Notes: a model not told the origin generated them from the letters alone. DNA of 34,785 nt from Ruminococcus sp. (GCA_017519415.1 JAFWSI010000035.1:1-34785); one strand, 5' to 3'. Positions 23,745 to 32,201 are shown, counted from the stretch's first letter. A program made the numbers and translations.

Positions 23745-24548
23745 CTATATGGAGCGTATCCTTTCGGCGGAATCGCTTATTTCCGCCCATGAGTAGTCTA
23801 TCATATACTCGCCGTGGTAGGCATTCAGGACAGCAACATTTCCTGCAAAGAGGTCGTAGAGATCGCAGTCCACTGCCTCCTTGTTCACCTGTATCTGGCG
23901 GTTCTGCTTGATTATGACATTATTGAAGCCCGCCGCTTCAATGTCCTTGATAAGATCCGAGACATACTGCGATACCTTTTTGGAGGTGGGTCTGTCGAAA
24001 TCCTCCACCTCGAGGACGTCGGAGGCTATCTCCTTGCTGGTGACAGGGTAGCCGCACTGATCTATGAGGTAGGCAAATATCTCCTTGGAAATGGTGCGGG
24101 AGAAATGCAGGGGCTTGCCGTCACTGCCGAACACACGGAAATTGCCGAAGGTACGCACCTTCAGCTTGCCCGCGGACTTTGTCTCGGGCTCTGCGTGGTA
24201 TCTGAAGTGCTCGAACTCGTTCCTGATGTCCTCCTCGGTATAGGGCTTCATTATGTAGCCGCTGGGACGCATCTGGATAGCTGCAAAGGCGTACTCCGAA
24301 TAGCTTGTAACGAAGACGATATTGCACATGGGTGAATGCTTTTTGAGCTCTATCGCCACCTGTATGCCCGAGATCTTGCCTATGCGTATATCGAGGAAAG
24401 CGGCGTCGAAGGTATCCTTTTCCTCGTATTCAAGGAACTGCGCCGCTCTTCTGAAGGGCACTATCTCCGCGTCGGGACATACCTTCTGCAAGGTGTCCAC
24501 CAGCAGCTGGAGAGCAAATTTTTCATCATCTATCGCCAGAATTTTCAT
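23745..24548 (-). CDS. Response regulator, REC plus SARP/BTAD-like output
   Basis: 267 residues: receiver domain (about 1-120) with acidic Asp7/Asp8, phospho-acceptor Asp53 (AFLDIRIG) and the conserved Lys in IMKPYTEED. This is followed by a winged-helix/BTAD-type output (about 135-267; RTFGNFRVFGSDGKPLHF, then DCDLYDLF and HGEYMIDYSWAE). This is the SARP-like class of regulators, not the LytTR class usually paired with LytS kinases. The start at 24548 has AAAGGAG about 6 bases ahead. It overlaps the end of the kinase gene by 23 bases, so the two are translated together. The operon may be autoregulated through the palindromes upstream of the kinase. Confidence 0.88.
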   Translation of the reverse strand: MKILAIDDEKFALQLLVDTLQKVCPDAEIVPFRRAAQFLEYEEKDTFDAAFLDIRIGKISGIQVAIELKKHSPMCNIVFVTSYSEYAFAAIQMRPSGYIMKPYTEEDIRNEFEHFRYHAEPETKSAGKLKVRTFGNFRVFGSDGKPLHFSRTISKEIFAYLIDQCGYPVTSKEIASDVLEVEDFDRPTSKKVSQYVSDLIKDIEAAGFNNVIIKQNRQIQVNKEAVDCDLYDLFAGNVAVLNAYHGEYMIDYSWAEISDSAERIRSI

Positions 24549-25845
24549 TTGTTTTCTCCTTTGGCACAAGAATTATACATTCCGTTCCCTTGTCGGGAGC
24601 GCTGTTTATTATGAGCTGACCGCCGCACTCGTCCTCAAGGCGCTTGCGGACATTTGCTATACCAACATGGTTCTCGCCGATATTATCGAGAGTATCCATT
24701 TCAAAGCCCGCACCGTCGTCCTTGATGACTATCTTATGGAACTCCTCTGTCTCCTCTGTGGATACGGATACGGTACCGCAGCCGCTTTCCGAGCCCGTGA
24801 TACCGTGCTTCACAGCGTTCTCCACAAGAGGCTGCACCGTAAGCACCGGAAGCATGAACATCTCGTCCTTTATATCGAATTCCACATCAAGGTCATCATC
24901 GAACCTGAGCTTTTCAAGGGAGAGATACACCTTTGTATGCTCCAGCTCCTCCTTTATGCTGACAAGACCGCTTCTGCTCATAGCCTCGAGATTTTTCCTG
25001 AGGTATTTTGAAAAGTCCATGAGAGCGTTCTTTGTCTTTTCCGTATCCTTGTCGCAAAGGTAGATTATGGACGTCAGAGAATTGTACATGAAATGAGGCT
25101 GTATCTGTGAAAGGGACAGCAGACGCTGACTTTTTTCCAGTTCCAGCTCGCTGGTCCTCAGCTTTATCTTTATCTCGCTCTGATAAATGGCAATGAGGTA
25201 GAAGTAATAGATCAGCACGTCTATGGCGACGATCTCGTCCAGCACATCCACCACGAAATAAGCCGCCTCAAGGTAGCAGGTCAGCAGGGTGATGAAGACT
25301 ATGAACACCACAGTTATGCCCTTTTTGATATTCTTCTCCTTGAAAAGGTCTATGGAATACCTCAGGAGGAGGAACAGATATATCATAGCTGCGAAATAGG
25401 GCAGCAGGAACGCAGGACCGTCATGGTATCCGAGTCCGTCGTCATAGCTGAATATGATCTTGGGACCGAAGCCGTTGACTGCCTCAGAAATAATGACCGC
25501 AAGCTCGGGAATGAACATCAGCTTCTTTTGGGTCACGGGAGCTATTACCAGCAGCTCCACATAAGCTATCAGGGGATAGAGGATATGCTCCACCGATGAG
25601 CCCAGATACATGAAGGACTTTGATATGTCATCATGATAGTTGATATACGGGTCGTAGAGTGCCTTCATGAACCACTCCTTCATGGTGGAATTGAAAACGA
25701 TCATAGCCAGCATGATAACGATAATATGTATGTATTCCGTACCGTGGGGACGCTCCTCACGGTTTTCGACGAGCATGACAACGATCCCGAGAATGAGGGC
25801 CGCGGAAATATAATTATAGCTCAGAAGATGCTGAAAGACCTCCAT
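24526..25845 (-). CDS. LytS/YehU-type sensor histidine kinase
   Basis: 439 residues. Six or seven membrane segments (about 1-225) form the sensor, then a coiled-coil (KLRTSELELEKSQRLL) leads to a His_kinase domain with phospho-acceptor His251 in QIQPHFMYNSL, and an HATPase domain with VQPLVENAVKHG (N-box) and IKDDGAGF (G1). The membrane part resembles 7TM receptor-type sensors and lacks a large outside domain. The start at 25845 has AAGGAG 7 bases ahead; an in-frame GTG one codon earlier is less likely. The gene is first in a two-gene operon with the regulator and has a leader of about 190 bases containing hairpins. The signal is unknown. Confidence 0.9.
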   Translation of the reverse strand: MEVFQHLLSYNYISAALILGIVVMLVENREERPHGTEYIHIIVIMLAMIVFNSTMKEWFMKALYDPYINYHDDISKSFMYLGSSVEHILYPLIAYVELLVIAPVTQKKLMFIPELAVIISEAVNGFGPKIIFSYDDGLGYHDGPAFLLPYFAAMIYLFLLLRYSIDLFKEKNIKKGITVVFIVFITLLTCYLEAAYFVVDVLDEIVAIDVLIYYFYLIAIYQSEIKIKLRTSELELEKSQRLLSLSQIQPHFMYNSLTSIIYLCDKDTEKTKNALMDFSKYLRKNLEAMSRSGLVSIKEELEHTKVYLSLEKLRFDDDLDVEFDIKDEMFMLPVLTVQPLVENAVKHGITGSESGCGTVSVSTEETEEFHKIVIKDDGAGFEMDTLDNIGENHVGIANVRKRLEDECGGQLIINSAPDKGTECIILVPKEKTNENSGDR

Positions 25846-25886
25846 CACATCACTCCTTCCCCCGGAGCCGCCCTGTCAGCGGCAGA

Positions 25887-25916
25887 TTAAAGATTTACCA
25901 TAAGATGTGGTATAAT
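25887..25916 (+). promoter_or_regulatory. Plus-strand extended -10 promoter in the regulatory gap
   Basis: TTAAAG, 18-base spacer, TATAAT (25911-25916), with TGG before it. It drives rightward from about 25923, away from the kinase and into a region ending at the terminator near 26195. Palindrome 1 begins inside its -10. Confidence 0.45.
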
Positions 25917-25936
25917 GTTCGGTTACGATCATTATA
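25911..25936. repeat. Palindrome 1 (near-copy of palindrome 2)
   Basis: Half-site TATAATGTTCG, centre GTTA, then CGATCATTATA. It differs by one base from palindrome 2, 113 bases away; the shared repeat continues through ACATAT. Its right arm can also pair with TATGTTATAAT at 25954-25964 (an 11-bp alternative hairpin, 25931-25964). Confidence 0.85.
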
Positions 25937-26023
25937 ACATATAAGCGAAGCGTTATGTTATAATTGTCCGATTGCAGGGAGCAGATCCGTGATCTGCGTA
26001 TCTGCAAGGACATTGAAATAATT

Positions 26024-26049
26024 TATAATGTTCGGTTACGAACATTATA
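26024..26049. repeat. Palindrome 2 (perfect 11-bp half-sites)
   Basis: TATAATGTTCG, GTTA, CGAACATTATA. It covers the -10 and start point of the minus-strand promoter that drives the sensor kinase operon, so it is well placed as an operator. Confidence 0.85.
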
Positions 26050-26072
26050 ACATATTAATTAATGTTTGTAAA
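26044..26072 (-). promoter_or_regulatory. Probable promoter of the kinase-regulator operon
   Basis: On the minus strand, TTTACA (26072-26067), 17-base spacer and TATAAT (26049-26044), with TGT before the -10. The start point falls within palindrome 2. The leader of about 190 bases also holds GCAGATC-CGT-GATCTGC (25981-25997). Confidence 0.6.
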
Positions 26073-26169
26073 GGAGTAACGTGAGTAATTTATATGCAAC
26101 TTTCACAAAAATCCCTGCTGCATTTCCCGAATTTCAAAGCCGGTTCCGTTATTTTGACAAATTTTTCCG

Positions 26170-26195
26170 AAACGCCCCTAAACAGGCGTTTTTTG
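26170..26195 (+). terminator. Rho-independent terminator of a short plus-strand transcript
   Basis: AACGCC and GGCGTT form a 6-bp stem with an 8-base loop, followed by TTTT. It would end a transcript of about 270 bases from the 25911 promoter; no convincing gene lies inside. Confidence 0.55.
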
Positions 26196-26217
26196 TGGAA
26201 CCGCGTGGAACAGGCTG

Positions 26218-26226
26218 TGTTATACT
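26218..26226 (+). promoter_or_regulatory. Extended -10 promoter of the structured RNA
   Basis: TG-T-TATACT without a good -35, as usual for extended -10 promoters. Transcription would begin near 26232. Confidence 0.5.
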
Positions 26227-26231
26227 ATGAT

Positions 26232-26617
26232 CAAGGATATGAGATAAATATAGGCAGAGGAACGTGAGGCGTACAGCGGAAAAACTGCTGAATGGCGCAG
26301 CAGTTCGTAAGCGGTGCGACGGCATCGCTTACAAACGCCTCCGCTCCCACTGTTGGGCGATACGGCAGCACGAGGCTGCAACAAAGGCGGACAGTCCGCC
26401 GAATGAGCCCCATATCCGAAAATGAGGAAAGAAAACATGATCAAATAAGCAAAGGCTGTCCCCGCAGGGATGTGAGACTGCGGCGGCGGCATTATGGCAG
26501 CGGCGACGGCATGCGACCGCTGCAAGGGGTAGAGGTCTTTCGGGGGGAGGATCTGCAATGTTCTTCATTGCTACAAAAAAATACTTTTTGTGCGCAGCAA
26601 TTCGGCTGCGCTTTTTT
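26232..26617 (+). ncRNA. Large structured RNA of unrecognised class, about 385 nt
   Basis: A GC-rich, densely folded, non-coding transcript with its own promoter and terminator. GGATATG (26235-26241) pairs with CATATCC (26411-26417) to close a multi-branched domain. Inside it are GAGGCGT/ACGCCTC (26266-26272 with 26335-26341) holding two hairpins (26283-26305 and 26307-26332, the latter 10 bp), and GCAGC/GCTGC (26365-26379) and GGCGGA/TCCGCC (26386-26400). A second domain has CCGCAG/CTGCGG (26462-26483), GCAGCGG/CCGCTGC (26497-26523), and GCAATG/CATTGC (26555-26571). The loops at 26316-26325 and 26503-26512 share GCGACGGCAT. AGCGGA (26275-26280) may form a pseudoknot with TCCGCT (26340-26345). 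No conserved landmark of RNase P, tmRNA, 6S, SRP or group I/II introns is seen. HEARO/omega-RNA, ROOL or GOLLD types remain to be tested. Confidence 0.6.
26592..26617 (+). terminator. Rho-independent terminator of the structured RNA
   Basis: GCGCAGC and GCTGCGC (7 bp, 6-base loop) followed by TTTTTT. There is no plus-strand gene in the preceding 2.9 kb, so it must end the RNA. Confidence 0.85.
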
Positions 26618-26708
26618 CTTTGTCAGCCTGTCCTCGCAGAGGTCGGGCAGCCCTTCTGCAATATTGTATTCTCATTATGACCGATAGTGTCATAACGCCT
26701 GAAATCCA

Positions 26709-26737
26709 TTGACACTGCGCTGCGGAAATGGTAAAAT
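26709..26737 (+). promoter_or_regulatory. Sigma-A promoter for the GH74 gene
   Basis: Perfect TTGACA, 17-base spacer, TAAAAT, with TGG before the -10. The gene is transcribed separately from the structured RNA. Confidence 0.8.
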
Positions 26738-26798
26738 GAAGTCGCAAAACAGGCATGAAAAAGCTATCCTTGAATAAAAACAGAAAGGAAAGAAGCAA

Positions 26799-29633
26799 AT
26801 GAAAGCATTGAAAAAGACATTGGCGGGTCTTTGCGCTCTCTGCCTCAGCTTCGGCTCCGTGTCCGTACCAGGCACATCGGACAAGGCAGTCACAGCTTCG
26901 GCAGCCTCAAAGGACATCTCCTCCGCAATGGAGTGGGATACTCTAAAAATAGGCGGCGCAGGCTTCGTTTCTGGCATTGTAACGGGAAATAAGGAAATGT
27001 ATCTCCGTACGGACGTAGGCGGTGCGTACAGATACGACTACGACAGAAAAAGGTGGGTGCAGCTCTTCGGCTTTATAAACGAGGACGACAGAGGACTTCT
27101 CAGCTGCAAGGGTATCGCCATTGATCCCAAGGACGATATGACTGCTTACTTCCTCTGCGGCTGCGCATACTTCTCTGACGCAAAGACGGTGATCTTCAAG
27201 ACCACTGACGGCGGCAGGACCTTTACGGGCGTTGACGTCACAGAGCATATACAGGTCCACGGCAACGGCGACGGACGCGAGTGTATCGAGCCTATCGCAG
27301 TTGATCCCGACGATCCCGACACTATCTACGCAGGCGGCGACGTAACCGCAGGCAAGTCCGCACTTATCAAGTCTACGGACGGCGGCAAATCATGGAAGCC
27401 TGTAGAGGGCTATGACGCACTTGGACTTTTCAAGGGTGAGCTGAAATACCCCTCATGGACAGACCACATGGTAAGAGGCACAGAGCCCAGCAAGCTCTAC
27501 AACGAGCAGAACGGCATCGGCTGCGTTTATATCGAGGGCGGCAAGGTATATGTCGGCACCTCCGTAAAGGGACAGGCAAATATCCATGCAGCAAGCGTAA
27601 AGGACGACAAGTTCGAGGCCATCAAGGCGCTTCCCAACGACAACTATCCCCTTTCCATAACCAGCGACCACAACGGAAATCTTTTCTTCACATACATCGG
27701 CGGCCTTGCATTCGCAGGCGGCACAGGCGGCGCATACAAGTACAACATTGCCTCGGGTAAGGCCGAAAAGCTTTCGGTATCCGACAATGCAGTCGGCATG
27801 ATCGAGGTGGACAGAAAGGACCCCAACAAGATGTTTGCACGTACCTGCGGCATATGGTCGGCTCAGTGGTGCGCCGAGGAGTGGATACAGGACGACCCCA
27901 GCACTCCCGAAAATGAAGGCACTATCGCATGGGGCGACTACTTCTTCCGCTCGGATGACGGCGGAAAGACATGGGAGAACATCACTCCCGGCCAGGGCAC
28001 CAGCGACTACTCGACAGGCACGGAGGTCAAGACCTTCAGCTCCCTCCCCCTTGATACAAACGGGTATGACTGGATATACGGCAAGGCCTGCCACTGGGGC
28101 AGCGGTATCCTCATCGATCCCAGAGACCCCGAGGGCGACCGTATCCTCCTCACATCGGGCAACGGCGTTTTCGCCTGCGACAACGCATGGGACAAAAGCG
28201 GCATACAATTCTACTTCCAGCCCGACGGCGTCGAGGAGTGCGTAAGCCTTGACTTCGTGAGCACAGCCGACGGACTTGATCTCTCGGCGATAGGCGACTA
28301 CGACGGCTTCGTTCACGAAACAGCATACGGCATACCTCAGCAGTACAAGCCCAACATGGGCTCCACCTCCGCAATAGCAGTATGCCCTCAGAACACCGAC
28401 GTATGGGCAAGAACTGCCAACGGCGACGGCAACAACACCGGCAGCGGCTACTACACTCTCGACCGCGGCAGGACATGGAAGACCTTCAAGCCTGCCTGCA
28501 CAGGCGGAAAGCTTTCCATTACAGAGCTTTCAAAGGGCAAGTACAGGATAATAAATTCAAGCCCCAAGGGCGCAGTCTCCTACACCGACGACTTCGGCGC
28601 CACATGGAAGACCTGTTCGGGCATACAGGCTTCAAAGACCGTTTATACTCTCGTTGACCCCAAGGACGCCAGGACAGTTTACGCAGCAGGTGCTAAGTAC
28701 AACGAGTACTGGTCATCGGATATGTCCAAGAAGGAGCCTACCTACGACGAGTCACACTACTCATACTACATAAGCGAGGACTACGGCGCGACTTTCACGG
28801 AGACCCGTATCTGCCCCTATAACTGGGAGCTCACATGGAAGTTCGAGGAAACAGGCGACCTTGCATATCTCGGCGACGGCACTGTAGCCTTCGCAGGCGC
28901 AAATCAGGGCGTTTACATAATCTCCGACAAGGGAAAGACGGTTGAGCACCTTGAGAACGTTGAATACGCTAAGTGTATCGGCTACGGCGCTCCTGAAAAG
29001 AGCGGCGGCGTAAACACCCTCTTCATCTACGGCAGACCCGAAAAGGACGACAAGGAGGGCATCTACCGCTCCACAGACGCAGGAAAGACATGGGTGTGCA
29101 TAAATACCGACCACCTTTACGGCGGCACGGGCAACGGCAACTACATTGTGGGCGACATGGACGAATTCGGCAAGGTATATATGTCAACGGTAGGCTGCGG
29201 TATCGTATACGGACAGCTCTCCGACGGCAGCACCAAGCCCCCTGTGACTTCAACCACCACAAAGCCTGTCACTACCACTACAAAGAAGATCACCACGACC
29301 ACAACTACCACATCGTCCGTAACCACAAGTTCGTCCGTCACATTATCTGTCATTAATTTCGAGTACGGGACCACAACAACTGCCGACAAGGACTACAAGG
29401 CAGGCGACGCCAACTGCGACGGCGGAGTTGATATGTCTGACGCAGTCCTCATAATGCAGGCGCTTTCAAATCCCAACAAGTACGGCCTTAACGGCAGCGA
29501 CAGGAACCATATAACGGAGCGCGGCAGAAAGAATGCCGACTGCTCGGGCAGCAGCGACGGTATGACCGTCAATGACGCAACGGCGATACAGAAGTATCTC
29601 CTTGGCGCTGCAGATTCTCTGCCCGTAAAATAA
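26799..29633 (+). CDS. Cellulosomal GH74 xyloglucanase with C-terminal dockerin
   Basis: A 944-residue secreted enzyme: signal peptide (about 1-33), twin beta-propeller GH74 domain (about 40-815), Thr-rich linker (about 820-860), dockerin (about 868-944). The propeller shows many DGGxTW/TF blade motifs (TTDGGRTF, STDGGKSW, SDDGGKTW, STDAGKTW). Candidate catalytic aspartates are Asp72 in YLRTDVGGAYR and Asp500 in IGDYDGFVH, matching the paired Asp of the family. It would cut the glucan backbone of plant xyloglucan. The dockerin repeats (GDANCDGGVDMSD and ADCSGSSDGMTVND) are further apart, with a longer insert, than in the other three dockerins here, so it may bind a different cohesin class. 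AAAGGA precedes the start. Confidence 0.94.
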   Translation: MKALKKTLAGLCALCLSFGSVSVPGTSDKAVTASAASKDISSAMEWDTLKIGGAGFVSGIVTGNKEMYLRTDVGGAYRYDYDRKRWVQLFGFINEDDRGLLSCKGIAIDPKDDMTAYFLCGCAYFSDAKTVIFKTTDGGRTFTGVDVTEHIQVHGNGDGRECIEPIAVDPDDPDTIYAGGDVTAGKSALIKSTDGGKSWKPVEGYDALGLFKGELKYPSWTDHMVRGTEPSKLYNEQNGIGCVYIEGGKVYVGTSVKGQANIHAASVKDDKFEAIKALPNDNYPLSITSDHNGNLFFTYIGGLAFAGGTGGAYKYNIASGKAEKLSVSDNAVGMIEVDRKDPNKMFARTCGIWSAQWCAEEWIQDDPSTPENEGTIAWGDYFFRSDDGGKTWENITPGQGTSDYSTGTEVKTFSSLPLDTNGYDWIYGKACHWGSGILIDPRDPEGDRILLTSGNGVFACDNAWDKSGIQFYFQPDGVEECVSLDFVSTADGLDLSAIGDYDGFVHETAYGIPQQYKPNMGSTSAIAVCPQNTDVWARTANGDGNNTGSGYYTLDRGRTWKTFKPACTGGKLSITELSKGKYRIINSSPKGAVSYTDDFGATWKTCSGIQASKTVYTLVDPKDARTVYAAGAKYNEYWSSDMSKKEPTYDESHYSYYISEDYGATFTETRICPYNWELTWKFEETGDLAYLGDGTVAFAGANQGVYIISDKGKTVEHLENVEYAKCIGYGAPEKSGGVNTLFIYGRPEKDDKEGIYRSTDAGKTWVCINTDHLYGGTGNGNYIVGDMDEFGKVYMSTVGCGIVYGQLSDGSTKPPVTSTTTKPVTTTTKKITTTTTTTSSVTTSSSVTLSVINFEYGTTTTADKDYKAGDANCDGGVDMSDAVLIMQALSNPNKYGLNGSDRNHITERGRKNADCSGSSDGMTVNDATAIQKYLLGAADSLPVK

Positions 29634-29696
29634 TACCTGCTAAAACTCTCCTTTACTGTCAGGCTCAGCATATGTATATGCTGCAACGAAAAAAAG

Positions 29697-29727
29697 CCTC
29701 CCGCGGTATGACCGCAGGAGGTTTTTT
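29697..29727 (+). terminator. Rho-independent terminator of the GH74 gene
   Basis: CCTCC and GCGGT pair with ACCGC and GGAGG across an ATG loop (one C/A mismatch), followed by TTTTTT. A small palindromic hairpin, AGCATATGTATATGCT, lies upstream at about 29667. Confidence 0.8.
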
Positions 29728-29859
29728 GCTGTTTCCGCTCCCTCTCGGGAGAGTGTATTTGTGAACTTTCTGTAAACTTTCTGTGATATACAACCGTTCC
29801 GGGTTGATTCCGGGCAGTTTTTGCACCCCTTACAGGAAGCAGTATCATCAGCTGCCCTG

Positions 29860-30939
29860 TCACTTTACGGTACCTCGTCCGAGAAATTTCCTGATCGCGT
29901 CCTTTGTTTCTTCAAGATCGGGTATATCATTATGCCCGGCGTTCTTTACTGTGATGAACCCGGCTCTGTCAAAGCATTCGCCGAGTCTGCGGCTGTGGCG
30001 GAAGCTTATCACCTCATCGTCCTCCGAGGCGATGATCAGCACGGGCTCTGCCACCGAATGGGCATAAACGTCGCTTTCAAAGCGGTTATGTATCAGCGCT
30101 TTCAGAGGACCGTGGAAGATATTGAGGTTATCGTTGTAAACATTGGTCATATTATCATAGGGAGCAATGAGGATAAGCGTTTCCGTATCGTAATTCGCAG
30201 CAGCATAGGTCGCAGCTCCGGTACCCAGGCTGAAGCCCATAAGGTACACCCTGTCGTATGACGAAATTATCTGCGGCATGACAGTATCCACCATGCGGAA
30301 TATGGCTTTCTCGCCGGGTCTGCCCGGACTCTCGCCGTATCCGGGATAATCCACGCACAGCACCTTGTGTCCTCCGAACATATCAGCGGCGTTATCCATG
30401 CACCAGCTGCGAATGGCAAGGGCGCTGAACTGAGCGTTGCCGCCGAAATATACCACAACGGACCCGTCGCTGTCCTTCGGGCTCCAGAGCCAGCCGACAT
30501 AAGTATCGCCCCCGGAGCCGAAAACTTCACGGCTGCATTCGGGATCCTCCTCAAGTATCTGTTCTATGCCCTCTCCTCTCCGAGGTATGAAAAGAGCATA
30601 ATCCTGACCGAACCACACTAAAAGTACGGCTGCCGCTATAACGCAGATGACGGCTGCGGCCGCCTTCAAGCCGGTATGCTTTTTCTCCGGCCCGGACTTT
30701 TCGGCTGCGGGTTCAGAGCTGCGGAGCTTTTTCCTTATCCTGAGCTCAGGCACAAGCAGGACGGCAAACAGTATCAGCGCCACGGCAGCGCGGATAAGGA
30801 TTATCCCGCTCAGAGGCATGCTGCCGAACTCCTGTCCGTTCCTCAGGGTCATTGCAGTCAGCGCTATAAATCCAATTATTACGGCAAAACGCAGTATTTT
30901 CAGTATATGTCTTATTACAGGCAGCTTTCTTTTATCCAT
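29860..30939 (-). CDS. Membrane-anchored alpha/beta hydrolase (BEM46-like)
   Basis: 359 residues. Three N-terminal hydrophobic segments (about 10-30, 43-62 and 90-112) precede an alpha/beta-hydrolase fold with nucleophile Ser237 in GFSLG. A candidate acid lies in SEDDEV and the base in NAGHND. CVDYPGYGESPG is a typical family strand and turn. The hydrolase domain should sit on one face of the membrane; its substrate (peptide, lipid or sugar ester) cannot be read. It starts 15 bases after the stop of the DUF4317 gene, so it is probably co-transcribed, but no convincing ribosome site precedes the ATG. Translation may depend on coupling. Confidence 0.82.
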   Translation of the reverse strand: MDKRKLPVIRHILKILRFAVIIGFIALTAMTLRNGQEFGSMPLSGIILIRAAVALILFAVLLVPELRIRKKLRSSEPAAEKSGPEKKHTGLKAAAAVICVIAAAVLLVWFGQDYALFIPRRGEGIEQILEEDPECSREVFGSGGDTYVGWLWSPKDSDGSVVVYFGGNAQFSALAIRSWCMDNAADMFGGHKVLCVDYPGYGESPGRPGEKAIFRMVDTVMPQIISSYDRVYLMGFSLGTGAATYAAANYDTETLILIAPYDNMTNVYNDNLNIFHGPLKALIHNRFESDVYAHSVAEPVLIIASEDDEVISFRHSRRLGECFDRAGFITVKNAGHNDIPDLEETKDAIRKFLGRGTVK

Positions 30940-30954
30940 TGCACCGGTAAAAGC

Positions 30955-32082
30955 TTACAGAGTGACCGGCAGGCCGTTTATCTCGATAGTTGGGTCGTCA
31001 ATATCGATAAGAAGACATCTTCTTCCGTCCACCACGCTGGTGCGGACCTTGTCCGCCGCAGAGGGCTTTATATTCACCGTGATACCTGGCGAAGTAATGA
31101 CCGCCTTGTTCTCCACGAGATTTGCGGCGGTGAGCGCCGCGGTACCGCAGACCTTCTGATATACGGGCTCCACCATATCGGCTCTTTCCTCGGGAAGCCC
31201 CACGTCAACGAGTATATCCCTGAGTCTGACATTATCTATGACAGCCCTGTCTGTATCGTCCTTGCTGTCCTCAACGACCTCCTGTATCTTCTCGTTGACC
31301 GTCTTAATGAGCATATAATCCAGGTCGTCGCCCACAACGTTCTTGAGTATGCTCTGGAAGCTGTTCTTCTCGCTCACCGCGGACATAACGAAGGAGCAGC
31401 CGAGAACGTTCTCCACTACGGATACGTTAGGCGACTTCACATTCTTTGTATAGTACATAACATGGTTTATATCGGAGCTGCGGTTGCTGAACACGGGATA
31501 TAGGAAGCCGTCCGACGGAGCCTTGCTGATGATAAGCTCTGTATTCTGCTTCTTTGTGATCTCGTTGCCCGTGCTGTCGAACACGAAGCCGTCCTTGCTT
31601 GTGTTCACGGGACAGATAGCCGTGAGGATATACTTGTACAGCTCGTCCTCGCCCTCCGCGAACTCGTCGTTCCTGTCCTTTCTGCGGACAGTATATGTAC
31701 AGTAGGCGGTTATCACGGCAAAGGGACCCGTATACGCGATATTGTTCGCGATATGGCTGAGGAACTCTTCGCAGGCTGTGTCGTCCTTCAGCTCCGAGGT
31801 CAGCAGGGTATAGAGGATATTCTGAGGCTGACCCTCGTCGTAGGCCTCGTTGGGGAACTCATACTCCACAAAGGACCTGCCCACGTTGGTATTGAGCACC
31901 TTTTTGAGAGTCTCATCGTAAACATCGTGCTCCTCAGCGGGCATGGTGAGACAGGAACTCACATTATGGCAGCGGACGTTCTTATCCGCGTCTATAAAGG
32001 CGGTGAGCACTCTCTCCATTATAAAAAAACCGCTCTTGTCGGAAAAATTCTTCTTTATTTCTGCCGTTTCCTTTTTATTCAT
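30955..32082 (-). CDS. DUF4317 family protein
   Basis: 375 residues, soluble, no signal peptide. It matches my memory of the DUF4317 family, found widely in Firmicutes and without known function; MNKKETAEIKKNF at the start and the IVENVLGC-like central stretch (VVENVLGCSFVMSA) fit. A C-terminal beta-rich part (ITVNIKPSAADKVRT, IEINGLPVTL) follows helical regions. I chose 32082 because AAAGGAAAAGG lies just ahead; the frame opens at 32109. It is first in a likely two-gene unit with the alpha/beta hydrolase. No clear promoter is seen. Confidence 0.75.
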   Translation of the reverse strand: MNKKETAEIKKNFSDKSGFFIMERVLTAFIDADKNVRCHNVSSCLTMPAEEHDVYDETLKKVLNTNVGRSFVEYEFPNEAYDEGQPQNILYTLLTSELKDDTACEEFLSHIANNIAYTGPFAVITAYCTYTVRRKDRNDEFAEGEDELYKYILTAICPVNTSKDGFVFDSTGNEITKKQNTELIISKAPSDGFLYPVFSNRSSDINHVMYYTKNVKSPNVSVVENVLGCSFVMSAVSEKNSFQSILKNVVGDDLDYMLIKTVNEKIQEVVEDSKDDTDRAVIDNVRLRDILVDVGLPEERADMVEPVYQKVCGTAALTAANLVENKAVITSPGITVNIKPSAADKVRTSVVDGRRCLLIDIDDPTIEINGLPVTL

Positions 32083-32201
32083 TATCCTTTTCCTTTCTTC
32101 TCGGAACAAAGCCGCCCGTGCAGGAGCTTATATGCACCTGTCCTGACAGTCCTTCCGAAGACTCACAGCTGTTTTCCGCTGAAACGACACTCTGCGCAAA
32201 A

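Noticed and set aside
26094-26267. A 57-codon open frame (ATG at 26094) and an overlapping GTG-started frame (26081-26230) after AAAGGAG.
   Set aside because: The spacing to the ribosome site is wrong in both (17 and 4 bases). Both frames run through a rho-independent terminator and, for the longer, into the structured RNA.
26232-26617. RNase P RNA or tmRNA as the identity of the structured RNA.
   Set aside because: The RNase P core GAGGAAAGUC with its partner elements is missing, and there is no tRNA-like T-arm, CCA end or tag reading frame for tmRNA.
27453-28316. A 287-codon minus-strand frame inside the GH74 gene.
   Set aside because: It is a codon-bias shadow of the strongly coding plus strand, with no promoter or ribosome site.
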